Origin: JBEIFW01 sp044370695
GTDB lineage: Bacteria > Actinomycetota > Acidimicrobiia > Acidimicrobiales > Ilumatobacteraceae
Direction of reading: 5' to 3'
NCBI GenBank assembly: GCA_044370695.1
Contig: JBILVB010000022.1
Coordinates: 1-36,253, forward strand
Length of the DNA: 36,253 nt
Under the pieces are notes generated by a model. That model was not told the origin of the DNA. It saw only the letters and a list, made by a program, of their open reading frames with translations, and did not search any database. Position numbers and translations under genes: made by a program. Below, one piece after another: positions 7,539 through 15,488 of the stretch. Every line of letters begins with the position of its first letter. The first letter of the stretch is position 1.

Positions 7539-8432
7539 TCAAGTGGTCGGGGAGGGAGAAGGTACCCGTACGGCGAAGGCCAGTGCCACGAGCACGACCG
7601 CCATGCCGACCGCCTGCACGGCGGTGACCGACTCGTCGAGCACGACCGCCGCCGTAGCCGTGGAGATCACCGGGATGGAGAGGCTCATCGTGGACGAGGC
7701 CCACAGCGGCACGTGTGGGATCGACCAGCTCATGAGGAAGTGCCCGCCGATGCCGGCGACGACGGCGAGCAGCACGATCCAGCCCCACGAGTCCCACGCC
7801 GGCCAGGACACGTCCTGCCCGGCGATCAGCGCTGCGGGCCACGCCAGGCCGGAGGCCACGATCGCAGTGACGGTCGAGTACTCGACGGCGCCGAGGCGGC
7901 CGCGCACCCGGCGAGACACGATGAAATAGCCCGTCCAGGCGAACAGGGTGAGCACGGCGAGCAGGTCGCCAGCCGGGCTCCAGTCCGGCAGGCCGCTCGC
8001 GCCGAACACCACCGTCGCCGTGCCGACGATGCCGACCGCCGCCCAGCCCACGGCCCCTCGGGCCACGCGTTCGCGCAGGAACGGACCGAGCACGATGACG
8101 AGGGCCGGTTGGAGCGCCCCGATCACCGTGGCGTTGGCGACGGTGGTCAGCTTCACCGCCGTGAAGAACAGCACGAGGTCGCAACCGAGGAACAGCCCGC
8201 CCGGGAAACCGATGCGGAACGCCGACCAGGTCAGGCGGCCACCGGTGGCGTAGAGGATCGCGACGAGCACGATCGCCCCGACGCTGGTCCGGTAGGCGGC
8301 CAGGGCCATGCCGCCCATGTCGACGCTCTTGGCGACCACCCCGGTGACTCCCCAGGCCAGCATGGCCAGGGAGAGCGCCCCGAGGGCGGCCGGTCGTGAC
8401 GGAGTTGCCGTCGCCGACATCGTGACCCCCAC
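7539..8432 (-). CDS. EamA-family (DMT) transporter
   Basis: A 297-residue integral membrane protein with about ten hydrophobic helices arranged as two EamA repeats (first half rich in LAMLAWG / AAYRTSVGA, second half LFAWTGYF / IPVISTATAAVVLDESV). The PxxxxxxxxxxxxE pattern ending in LDESV is typical of drug/metabolite exporters. Substrate is unknown. The GTG at 8432 is preferred because GGAGGAG (complement of 8442-8448) sits 9 bases upstream; an ATG at 8420 and a TTG at 8468 are alternatives in the same frame. It follows selD by 41 bases on the same strand and precedes the lipoprotein gene by 7 bases, so the three may form one transcript. Confidence 0.9.
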   Translation of the reverse strand: MGVTMSATATPSRPAALGALSLAMLAWGVTGVVAKSVDMGGMALAAYRTSVGAIVLVAILYATGGRLTWSAFRIGFPGGLFLGCDLVLFFTAVKLTTVANATVIGALQPALVIVLGPFLRERVARGAVGWAAVGIVGTATVVFGASGLPDWSPAGDLLAVLTLFAWTGYFIVSRRVRGRLGAVEYSTVTAIVASGLAWPAALIAGQDVSWPAWDSWGWIVLLAVVAGIGGHFLMSWSIPHVPLWASSTMSLSIPVISTATAAVVLDESVTAVQAVGMAVVLVALAFAVRVPSPSPTT

Positions 8433-8473
8433 GGCCGCAGTCTCCTCCGGGTAGGGGTGGGTCGCCAACCTGG

Positions 8474-9502
8474 TCAGCGCAGCAGGAGCCGGCCGCTGCC
8501 GCTGACCGTCGCGCCGATCACGGCGGCGTCGTGCCCGCCGGCGCGCAGGTCCGCCACGGCGTCGTCGGCCCGTTCGGGGGCGACACCGAATACCAGGCCG
8601 CCGGAGGTCTGGGCGTCGGCGAGCAGCAGCACCGTCACCGGGTCGTGGCTTCCGACGTCGAGCCGGGGGCTCACCCAGTCGAGGTTGCGGCGGCTGCCGC
8701 CGGGCACGATCCCGGACTCGGCGAGCGCCCGCACCCCGGGCAGCAGTGGCACGGCGGCCGGGTCGAGGACGGCATCGATGCCGGACTCGCCGGCCGCACG
8801 TCCGAGATGACCGAGCAGGCCGAACCCGGTGACGTCGGTGGCGCCGGTGGCGCCAGCCCCCAGGGCGACCACCGATGCCCGGGCGTTCAGGCGGGTCATC
8901 GAAGCGACGGCTGCCTCGACGAGGGCCGGAGGCGCTTCACCCCGCTTGAGCGCCGTCGTCGCGATCCCGATGCCGAGGGGTTTGGTGAGCACCAGCACCT
9001 GACCGGGGCGGAAACCGGCGTTGGTGAGCAACCGGTCCGGGTGCGCTTCGCCGACGACGGCGAGTCCGAACGTCGGCTCGGGCCCGTCGATGGTGTGGCC
9101 GCCGGCGATCACGAACCCGGCCTCCTCGGCGATGGACGCGGCGCCTTCGACCACGTCGCCGAGCAGTTCGGTGGGTAGGACCGCGACGGGCCAGGCGACC
9201 ACGTCGAGGGCGAACAGCGGCCGGCCACCCATGGCGTAGACGTCGCTCACGCTGTTGGCCGCCGCCACCCGGCCCCAGGTGCGCGCGTCGTCCACCACCG
9301 GGGTGATGACGTCCACGGTGGCCACGAGGGCGCGTTCGGCATCGAGCCGCCAGACGGCGGCGTCGTCACCGGTGGAGGCGTCGACGAGCAGGCGGTCGTC
9401 GACCCGGGGCTTCAGGCGGCGCAACACGTGCGCCAACTCGCCGGGGGCGAGCTTGCAGGCTCAACCCGCCCCGTGGGCCAACTCGGTGAGTCTCGTGGTC
9501 AA
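8474..9502 (-). CDS. selD: selenide, water dikinase; selenoprotein with in-frame TGA at the catalytic position
   Basis: SelD makes selenophosphate from selenide and ATP, the selenium donor for Sec-tRNA. Most of the protein matches the family directly: DDAAVW, STVDVITPVVDD-type metal motif (VATVDVITP), NSVSDVYAMGG, GGHTIDGPEP, LTKPLGIG, DVTGFGLLGH and AQTSGGL. A conventional start at 9436 would lose the N terminus. Extending the same frame upstream through TGA (9463-9461) gives RLTELAHGAG-U-ACKLAP, matching the E. coli RLTQYSHGAG-C-GCK segment, so TGA replaces catalytic Cys17 and is read as Sec. TTG at 9502 is chosen because AGGGGG lies about 9 bases upstream; GTG at 9511 is possible but overlaps that site. 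The length (342) is normal. The spacer residue is Ala instead of the usual Gly. Confidence 0.9.
9418..9463 (-). promoter_or_regulatory. Sec UGA codon and candidate SECIS hairpins (selD)
   Basis: Two inverted repeats follow the minus-strand TGA (9463-9461). The first, CTCGCC-CCC-GGCGAG (9451-9437), has a loop without G. The second, GGCGCA-CGTGT-TGCGCC (9434-9418), has a perfect 6-bp stem and a five-base loop with G in second place and a GU step; its loop begins 32 bases after the UGA. The second fits the bacterial SECIS consensus better. Which one SelB would use cannot be decided by eye. Confidence 0.65.
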
Positions 9503-9579
9503 TGGGATCACCCCCCCTCGGCGTGTCGCTCGCAGGCGCGGCCGGGCCACCGTACCGGGCCCGCCGTAGCCTCTCGTCG

Positions 9580-11205
9580 ATGCGCCTCGCACGCCCCCGA
9601 CGCACGCTCACCCGGTCCGTCGGGCTGGTCGTCGGTCTGGTCGTCGGTCTGGTCGTCGGGACCGTCGGCGCCCTCGTCGCGGCCGCCGGCCCGGCTGCCG
9701 CGCACGCCACGCTGGTGTCGACCGCCCCGGTGCGCGACCAGGTCGTCGTGTCGGCCCCGACGGTGGTGGTGCTGCGGTTCGACGAGCCGGTGACGGCCGG
9801 GCTCGGCGGGGTTCGGGTGATCGGCCCGACCGGCGAGCGGGCCGATCAGGGTGCGCTGTCGTCCGCCGACGGGGGCCGGGTGCTGCGCCGGCCGGTCGCC
9901 GCCACCCGGCGCGGGACCTACACGGTGGCCTGGCGGGCGCTGTCCGCCGACGGCCACACGGTGGAGGGCTCGTTCACGTTCCACGTCGGGGAGCGCACCG
10001 GCGCGGCGGCCGTGCCACAGGGCAGCGAGTTCGGCGTCGAGCCGGCCGGCTGGCTCGGTCGCTGGGTGGGCTCGATCGGTGCGCTCGTCACGCTCGGGGT
10101 ACTCGCACTCGGTCTGCTCGCCCGGTCGGCTCGGTCTCGGCTCGCCGGCCTCGCCGCCCTGGGCGGTGCGGCCGTGGGTGTCGGCGCGCTGGTCGAGCTG
10201 GTCGCCCACACCGCCGAGGCGGCCGGGGTGGGGTTGTTCGACACCGGTGCACTGCTCGGCCGGGCGGTGCTCGACGAGCGCACCGGCGCGCTCGTCGCGG
10301 CCCGCGGGCTCGGCGGTGTCCTCGTCGCGCTGTCGTGGACCTGGCGGCGGGCGCAGGAGTCGTGGTTGGGGGCCATCGCCTGCGGTGCGGCGGTCGTCGT
10401 CGGTGCGGCGGCGCTCGACGGTCACGCGTGGTCGAGCGAGCAGCGTTGGGTCGCCGTGGCGGGCCAGGTCGTCCACCTCGGTGCGGCGGGCGCGTGGGCG
10501 GGGGGCCTGGCCTCGCTCCTGGTGCTGCTGCGCGCCGGGTCGGCGCCCGTGCGAGCGTTCTCGGCGTTGGCGCTCGGATGTGCCGGGGCCACGGTCGTCA
10601 CCGGCGTCGTGTCGGCCATCGGGCAGCTGTCGTCCCTCGACGACCTCTGGTCGAGCCGGTACGGGCGTCTCGTGGTGGCCAAGACGCTGTCGTTCGGCGT
10701 GCTCGTCGGGCTCGGCTGGTGGAACCGGGCGCGGATCGTGCCGGCCATCGGTGCAGCCGTCGATGCCGCCCGCGCCGTGACGGCGCGCCGGCTCGGGCGT
10801 ACCGTGCGCGTGGAGTTGGGTGTCGTTCTGGTCGTCCTCGGCGTGACCGCTGCGCTGGTCGCGACGACGCCGGCCCGATCGGTCGTCGGGGCCTTCACGG
10901 GCTCGAAGGTGGACGGCGGGATCGTGCTCACGCTGTCGGTCGACCCTGCCCGCCCCGGGGCGAACGAGATCCACGGCACCTTCCAAGCGCTGTCGGGCGC
11001 GATCGGTGATGCCCGGGTCGACGCGGTCGAGGTCCAGGTCGCCCGTGCGGACATCCCGGCACGGGTGGTCCCGGTCGAACTCGTGACGGCCGACCACTTC
11101 GTGGCTCGGTCGGTCGATCTCACCGCGGGCCGCTGGACCGTTACCGTGACCGCCGTGCGGCGCGGTATCCCGACCATCACGAGTTTCGACGTGCGCATCC
11201 CATGA
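9580..11205 (+). CDS. CopC-CopD fusion, copper resistance/uptake membrane protein (YcnJ-like)
   Basis: A 541-residue protein. A signal peptide with a hydrophobic GLVVGLVVG repeat ends in PAAA, leaving His42 as mature N terminus (HATLVSTAP); in CopC proteins this histidine is part of the Cu(II) site. A CopC beta-sandwich follows (residues about 42-135) with the second copper motif DGHTVEGSFTFHV. Then comes a CopD-type membrane region of about eight helices (about 150-435) and a C-terminal periplasmic-type domain of about 110 residues. Likely role: copper binding and transfer across the membrane. The ATG at 9580 is chosen since TAGCCT (9567-9572) ends 7 bases upstream and the signal peptide starts properly there. 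Its stop overlaps the next start as ATGA. Confidence 0.9.
   Translation: MRLARPRRTLTRSVGLVVGLVVGLVVGTVGALVAAAGPAAAHATLVSTAPVRDQVVVSAPTVVVLRFDEPVTAGLGGVRVIGPTGERADQGALSSADGGRVLRRPVAATRRGTYTVAWRALSADGHTVEGSFTFHVGERTGAAAVPQGSEFGVEPAGWLGRWVGSIGALVTLGVLALGLLARSARSRLAGLAALGGAAVGVGALVELVAHTAEAAGVGLFDTGALLGRAVLDERTGALVAARGLGGVLVALSWTWRRAQESWLGAIACGAAVVVGAAALDGHAWSSEQRWVAVAGQVVHLGAAGAWAGGLASLLVLLRAGSAPVRAFSALALGCAGATVVTGVVSAIGQLSSLDDLWSSRYGRLVVAKTLSFGVLVGLGWWNRARIVPAIGAAVDAARAVTARRLGRTVRVELGVVLVVLGVTAALVATTPARSVVGAFTGSKVDGGIVLTLSVDPARPGANEIHGTFQALSGAIGDARVDAVEVQVARADIPARVVPVELVTADHFVARSVDLTAGRWTVTVTAVRRGIPTITSFDVRIP
9622..9657 (+). repeat. 12-bp tandem repeat in the CopC-CopD signal peptide
   Basis: Three consecutive copies of a 12-base unit (GGTCTGGTCGTC with one base change in the first copy) encode the repeated Gly-Leu-Val-Val of the signal peptide core. 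Unit gain or loss would lengthen or shorten the hydrophobic core by four residues. Confidence 0.85.
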
Positions 11206-11846
11206 GCGCACCGACCGTGCGGGTGGCGCGCCTCGGGCCAGCGCTCGTCGCACTGGGTGCGCTCGCCGGGGTAGGAGCCGCACCGGCGCACGCCCATGGG
11301 GGAACGGCGATCGTCAGCGTGGAGCAGGCGGCCCCCGGTCCGAACGGGGTCGAGGTTCGGGTTCGGGTGAACTGGTCCGACGATGGCCATGCGGCGACGG
11401 ACGCGACGGTCACCGGCCTGCTGGTGGGTCGGGACGGGGCCGGATCGACGCCGGTCCTGCTCCGGGCGACGGACGATCAGGGTCGCTACGCCGGAGTGCT
11501 CCCGGCGGCCCCGGGCACCTGGACGCTGCGGGTGACCGTGGTCCGGCCCCCGGGCGTGGTCGAACAACCCGTCGAGGTGCCGCCGCCGGGAACGACGGTC
11601 GCTGCTGGCGTCACGACGGCTGCGGTCACGGCGCCAGCCGCGCCGGCGCCGGTCACGACGGCGCCAGCTGCGCCGGCGCCGGTCACGACAACGCCAGCCG
11701 CGCCGGTCACGACGGCGCCGGGACGGATCGCTCGGCGGTCCGGGGTGCGCTGGGGGCTCGTGTTGTCGATCGGTGTACCGACGGCCGTCGCGCTGGGCGG
11801 GGCAGTCGTGGTGATGGTCGGCCGGCGCCGCAACCGCATTGCGTGA
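11202..11846 (+). CDS. small secreted, C-terminally membrane-anchored protein, CopC-CopD partner
   Basis: A 214-residue protein. An N-terminal signal peptide ends near PAHA; the mature protein would start HAHGG, a His-rich end that could bind metal. A beta-rich domain of about 90 residues follows (VEVRVRVNWSDDGH, TWTLRVTVVRPP), reminiscent of YtkA/FixH-type domains but not clearly recognised. Next is a Pro/Ala/Thr linker of repeated APAAPAPVTT units, then one C-terminal membrane helix (GLVLSIGVPTAVALGGAVVV) with an Arg-rich cytoplasmic tail. It overlaps the CopC-CopD gene by 4 bases (ATGA), so the two are translationally coupled and probably act together. Its stop abuts, without a gap, the stop of the convergent EccC-like gene. 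Confidence 0.82.
   Translation: MSAPTVRVARLGPALVALGALAGVGAAPAHAHGGTAIVSVEQAAPGPNGVEVRVRVNWSDDGHAATDATVTGLLVGRDGAGSTPVLLRATDDQGRYAGVLPAAPGTWTLRVTVVRPPGVVEQPVEVPPPGTTVAAGVTTAAVTAPAAPAPVTTAPAAPAPVTTTPAAPVTTAPGRIARRSGVRWGLVLSIGVPTAVALGGAVVVMVGRRRNRIA
11631..11714 (+). repeat. 30-bp tandem repeat encoding a Pro/Ala/Thr linker
   Basis: Two full copies of a 30-base unit (starting GCGCCAGC, ending GGTCACGAC plus one base) are followed by a third copy lacking six bases. The array encodes the APAAPAPVTT linker of the preceding gene. All length changes are multiples of three, so the frame is kept. Confidence 0.88.
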
Positions 11847-14800
11847 TCAGCCGTCCGCCGGCGGCCGTGCCACCTGGACCAACGTCGCTTCGCCCCCGGC
11901 GACGAGGGCGCCGCGGCCGGGCGCGTCGGGCCGCAACGGGGCGCTGCGCCAGGGCGGAACGCCGAGCGCGTCGGTCTCGAGGCGGTCCAGCGGCCCGAGC
12001 ACCAGCCCGTGACGGTGCCGGCGCAGGTCGGTGATCCAGTGGCCGTACCCGCTGCGCAGCAGCTCCGGTCGAGCAGCAGCCAGGACGGTTGCACCGTCGA
12101 GGCCCGGGGGCAGATCGGCGACGTGCTCGGCGTCGTCGACCACGAGGACCAGCGGTCCGTCGACGGCCGGGGTCGGGGGTTCGTCGCCGACCGCTCCCAG
12201 GATCCGCACGTCGGCACCGACCGCGCGCAGGCCTGCGGCCAGCACCCCGAGCGCGGCAGTCCGACCGGAGCGACGGGGTCCGGTCACGACGAACGGCTCG
12301 CCGGGCCGGAGCTCGACGGCGATCGGTCGTAGGTCGTCGCCGAGACCGAGCGGGACCGTCCATCGTCCCGCCCGCCACGTCGGTGGGCCGAGAGCGTCGA
12401 GTCCCACCGAGGGGGCCAGCACCGGGATCGGCGGGGTCGAGGTGACGGCGAGCCCGGGGGGACCGATGGCGACGTGCCGTTCGAGGCCGTCACGCGCACC
12501 GATCGCCCGTCCCGGCAGGCAGGCTCGCCTGGTCGAACCCTCGGGCGCGCCGAGCGTCCAGGTGTCGGCGACCAGCGCATGCCACGCAGGGGGGATCGCT
12601 GCGGAACGGTCGGCCCCGAGCACGACGGCGGTCCCGACCTCGGGTCCGGTCCGCAGCAGGATCTCCAGCGCGACGAGGACGGCTGCACCGGCCGGGTCCT
12701 CGAAGCCGGCTCGCAGGGCGGCGACGTCGTCGATCGCCACGACCGTGGGTACGGCGGGTCGGGGCCCGGGTCGCGCCGCCCGGCGGGCCAGACCGACCAG
12801 GAGGCGCTCGACCCGCTCCCGATCGCTCGGATGCACGACGCGCACGGCGGGATCGTGGGGGTCGACGGCCCGGCCGATCCGGTAGCGATGACAGGCCCCG
12901 GCCTCGGCTGCTGCGGCGAGCGCAGCGGCGAGCGCCGTGCGCACGCCGCTGCCCCGAGGGCCGACGACGGCGAACGAGCCGTCGGCCGGCGACCAGCGGG
13001 CGGGTCGCTGGTCGAGGCGGTCCGGATCGTCGATCAGGCCGACCGAACCGAGGGGGAGCCGATGGCGCTCGAGCCGTTCCGGGAGAGGGTCGACCCATGG
13101 TCGGGCGGGCGCTGCGCTGCCGACGTGGCGCACCGCCAGGTCGGCGACCAGCACGTCGGGTTGCCGGGAGGCGGCGACCTGGACCGTTTCGAGCGGCCCG
13201 CCGCTGCGGCGCACCACCGCCTGGCCGGCCCGGCGGAAGCGGGCCGGGGTTGCGTCGCCGACCACCCCGCGCGCCTCGGCCTCGTCGGCCACGCGGAGCG
13301 CGATCGTGGTGGTCACGTTGGCCCGCACCGCCGGATCGACCACCCCGGCGGGGCGCTGGGTCGCGAGCACGAGGTGGATGCCGAGGGACCGGCCCCGCTG
13401 GGCGACCTCGACCAGCGCGGCACTCGATCCGCCGAGGTCGCCGACGAGGGCAGCGAGTTCGTCGACGACGACGACGAGACGGGCGAACGGCGTGGTGAGC
13501 TCCCGCCGATCGCTCACGCCGGCGTCGCGCAACACCTGCTCGCGACGTCGGAGTTCGGCCCGCAGGCACCGCAGGACGCGCCCGGCGAGGTCGCCGTCGA
13601 GATCGGTCACCACCCCGGTGACGTGAGGTAGCGGGCGGCACGCGTCGAACGTGGCGCCGCCCTTGAAGTCGACCAGCAGGAACGAGAGGTCCTCGGGCGG
13701 CCGGGTCTCGGCGGCGGCGAGCACCAGGGAACGCAAGGCCTCGCTCTTGCCGGAACCGGTGGTGCCGGCCACCAGCAGATGGGGTCCGTCGGCGACCAGG
13801 TCGACCACGAACGGTCCGGTCGAGGTCATGCCCAGCACGACGGGCAAGGCGTCGGGATCTGCGGTGTCGGCGTGGTCGCCGTCGAGCAGGTCCTCGAGCA
13901 CGACGGTGGCGGGCATCCCGGCGTCGGCCCGATCCGGGTCCGACCACCTCGCCAGTGCCCGGGCGAGCCGGTCGGCGACGTCGACGTCGCAGCCGATCAC
14001 CCCGGTGCCGGTCGCGTCGATGCTCGTGTCGCATCCGCCCGGGACGACCGCGGGGTCCGGGACGACGACGATCACGGCGGCGTCGTCGCGCAGCGGGCCG
14101 GTGGGGCCGTCGACCAGCACCACGTCGAGCCCGTCGCCGGGCGGGAGCCACTCGGTCCAGGCCCAGTCGCCGGCGTGCTCGGGGGTGGCCGCCACGACCA
14201 GGCGCAGCGTGCTCGGTCGGTGCAGCGCGACGAGGGTGAGGACGAACGCCCGGGCCACGGGGAGGGCGTCGGCCCGGGGGCCGACGATCCCGATGACGAT
14301 GCCCCGGCGGAGCGTGACCGTCGCCGGCACGTCGTCGCGCCAGGCGCCTGCGCTCGGTATGGCCGGTCCCTGACCGGCCACGGTCGGGCTGAGGAGCTCG
14401 CTGCGCCGGGCGAACGCGACGGTGCCCCAGTCCGGATCGTCCCGCCGGCGCGGCCACGGACCCGTCGTGGACCGGGCCGCCTCGAGGAGTCGGTCGAGGT
14501 CGGGGTGACGCCGGTGTTCACGCGCCACGACGGCGTCGAGATGCTCGTCGACGGCCCGCAGGAAGCTCGCCGTGGCGGCGCGCCGCTCGTCGGCGACCCG
14601 GCGCCGCGCCCGCCGGTGCCGCAGCCGCTCGATCCCGTGGCTCGTGGCGGCGCCGACGGCGCCGAGCAACCCGCCGAGCGCGAGCAGTACCTGCCCGGTG
14701 ATCGACGCGAGGCCGAAGGATCCCGCAGCGACGATCGCCGTCGTCGCGAGCGCCGTCGCGGCCGGAGGACCGGGGGGGTCGGGTACCGGCTCGGGGACGG

Positions 14801-15380
14801 CGACGGGTTCCGGGACGGCCGGCAGCAGGTGCCCGCGGCGGGCCGTCGCCGTCCAGCAGCCCTCGTCCAGCGGGACGCCGCACGGTCGGGTCGTCGGGCG
14901 GATCTCGAGGCGATGGCGCCCGATGGTCAGCCGATCGCCGACGACCGACCGGTCCGGGCGATTCGTCTCACCCGACAGCCAGGTGAACGACACGCCGTCG
15001 CCGTCGGGGTCGACGAGGACGTGGGTGGGGGTCAGACCCTCGAGCGTCAGTCCGGCCCAGGTCGCCCCTCCGACGACCGTCGGGCCTCGGAGCGAGAGAC
15101 GCCGCCCGCTCGCCGGCCCGGCGACGGTGACGAGGGCCAGCGTCGGGTCGCTCGCGCTGGAGGCGTCGTCGTCGACGGCGGGCGGGTCGACGTCGGTGAC
15201 GAACGAGCCCGCCCCGATCCCGGTGGCCCGCAGATCGGCGTCCGGCGGTCGTCGACGGCCGTCGATGCGCAGCGGGCCGCGGTCGAACCCCAGGGCGACG
15301 GCGAGGTCGCCGACGTCGGCCCGGGGCCCGGGATGCACCGTCACGACCCGGTCGCGGACGGCGAGGCGGAGCGGGGACAT
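11847..15380 (-). CDS. EccC/EssC-like FtsK-SpoIIIE membrane ATPase (type VII secretion-type)
   Basis: A 1177-residue protein. The N-terminal 200 residues look like ubiquitin/FHA-type beta domains. A hydrophobic pair of helices follows at about 205-245, then three tandem FtsK/SpoIIIE domains. Domain 1 is intact: Walker A GTTGSGKS (539-546), LLVDFKGG, and Walker B VVVVDELAAL (about 633-642). Domain 2 has a degraded Walker A (GPRGSGVRT, about 802) and VVAIDDVAAL. Domain 3 has GPRRSGRTA (about 1028) and LVLVVDDAEH. One active plus two degenerate domains is the pattern of EccC, the motor of type VII secretion. No EccB, EccD, EccE, MycP or WXG100 gene is visible. ATG at 15380; a longer start would lie over the divergent dehydrogenase. 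Confidence 0.88.
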   Translation of the reverse strand: MSPLRLAVRDRVVTVHPGPRADVGDLAVALGFDRGPLRIDGRRRPPDADLRATGIGAGSFVTDVDPPAVDDDASSASDPTLALVTVAGPASGRRLSLRGPTVVGGATWAGLTLEGLTPTHVLVDPDGDGVSFTWLSGETNRPDRSVVGDRLTIGRHRLEIRPTTRPCGVPLDEGCWTATARRGHLLPAVPEPVAVPEPVPDPPGPPAATALATTAIVAAGSFGLASITGQVLLALGGLLGAVGAATSHGIERLRHRRARRRVADERRAATASFLRAVDEHLDAVVAREHRRHPDLDRLLEAARSTTGPWPRRRDDPDWGTVAFARRSELLSPTVAGQGPAIPSAGAWRDDVPATVTLRRGIVIGIVGPRADALPVARAFVLTLVALHRPSTLRLVVAATPEHAGDWAWTEWLPPGDGLDVVLVDGPTGPLRDDAAVIVVVPDPAVVPGGCDTSIDATGTGVIGCDVDVADRLARALARWSDPDRADAGMPATVVLEDLLDGDHADTADPDALPVVLGMTSTGPFVVDLVADGPHLLVAGTTGSGKSEALRSLVLAAAETRPPEDLSFLLVDFKGGATFDACRPLPHVTGVVTDLDGDLAGRVLRCLRAELRRREQVLRDAGVSDRRELTTPFARLVVVVDELAALVGDLGGSSAALVEVAQRGRSLGIHLVLATQRPAGVVDPAVRANVTTTIALRVADEAEARGVVGDATPARFRRAGQAVVRRSGGPLETVQVAASRQPDVLVADLAVRHVGSAAPARPWVDPLPERLERHRLPLGSVGLIDDPDRLDQRPARWSPADGSFAVVGPRGSGVRTALAAALAAAAEAGACHRYRIGRAVDPHDPAVRVVHPSDRERVERLLVGLARRAARPGPRPAVPTVVAIDDVAALRAGFEDPAGAAVLVALEILLRTGPEVGTAVVLGADRSAAIPPAWHALVADTWTLGAPEGSTRRACLPGRAIGARDGLERHVAIGPPGLAVTSTPPIPVLAPSVGLDALGPPTWRAGRWTVPLGLGDDLRPIAVELRPGEPFVVTGPRRSGRTAALGVLAAGLRAVGADVRILGAVGDEPPTPAVDGPLVLVVDDAEHVADLPPGLDGATVLAAARPELLRSGYGHWITDLRRHRHGLVLGPLDRLETDALGVPPWRSAPLRPDAPGRGALVAGGEATLVQVARPPADG

Positions 15381-15488
15381 GCCCTGGGGAGGGCGCCGAC
15401 GGTCGTGATCCGGAAGCAGCCGGAGGACGAGCGACGCTCGGCGCCGGCGTCGTTCGTCGGCCCGATCGCCGGCCGGTAGGTTGCGGCC

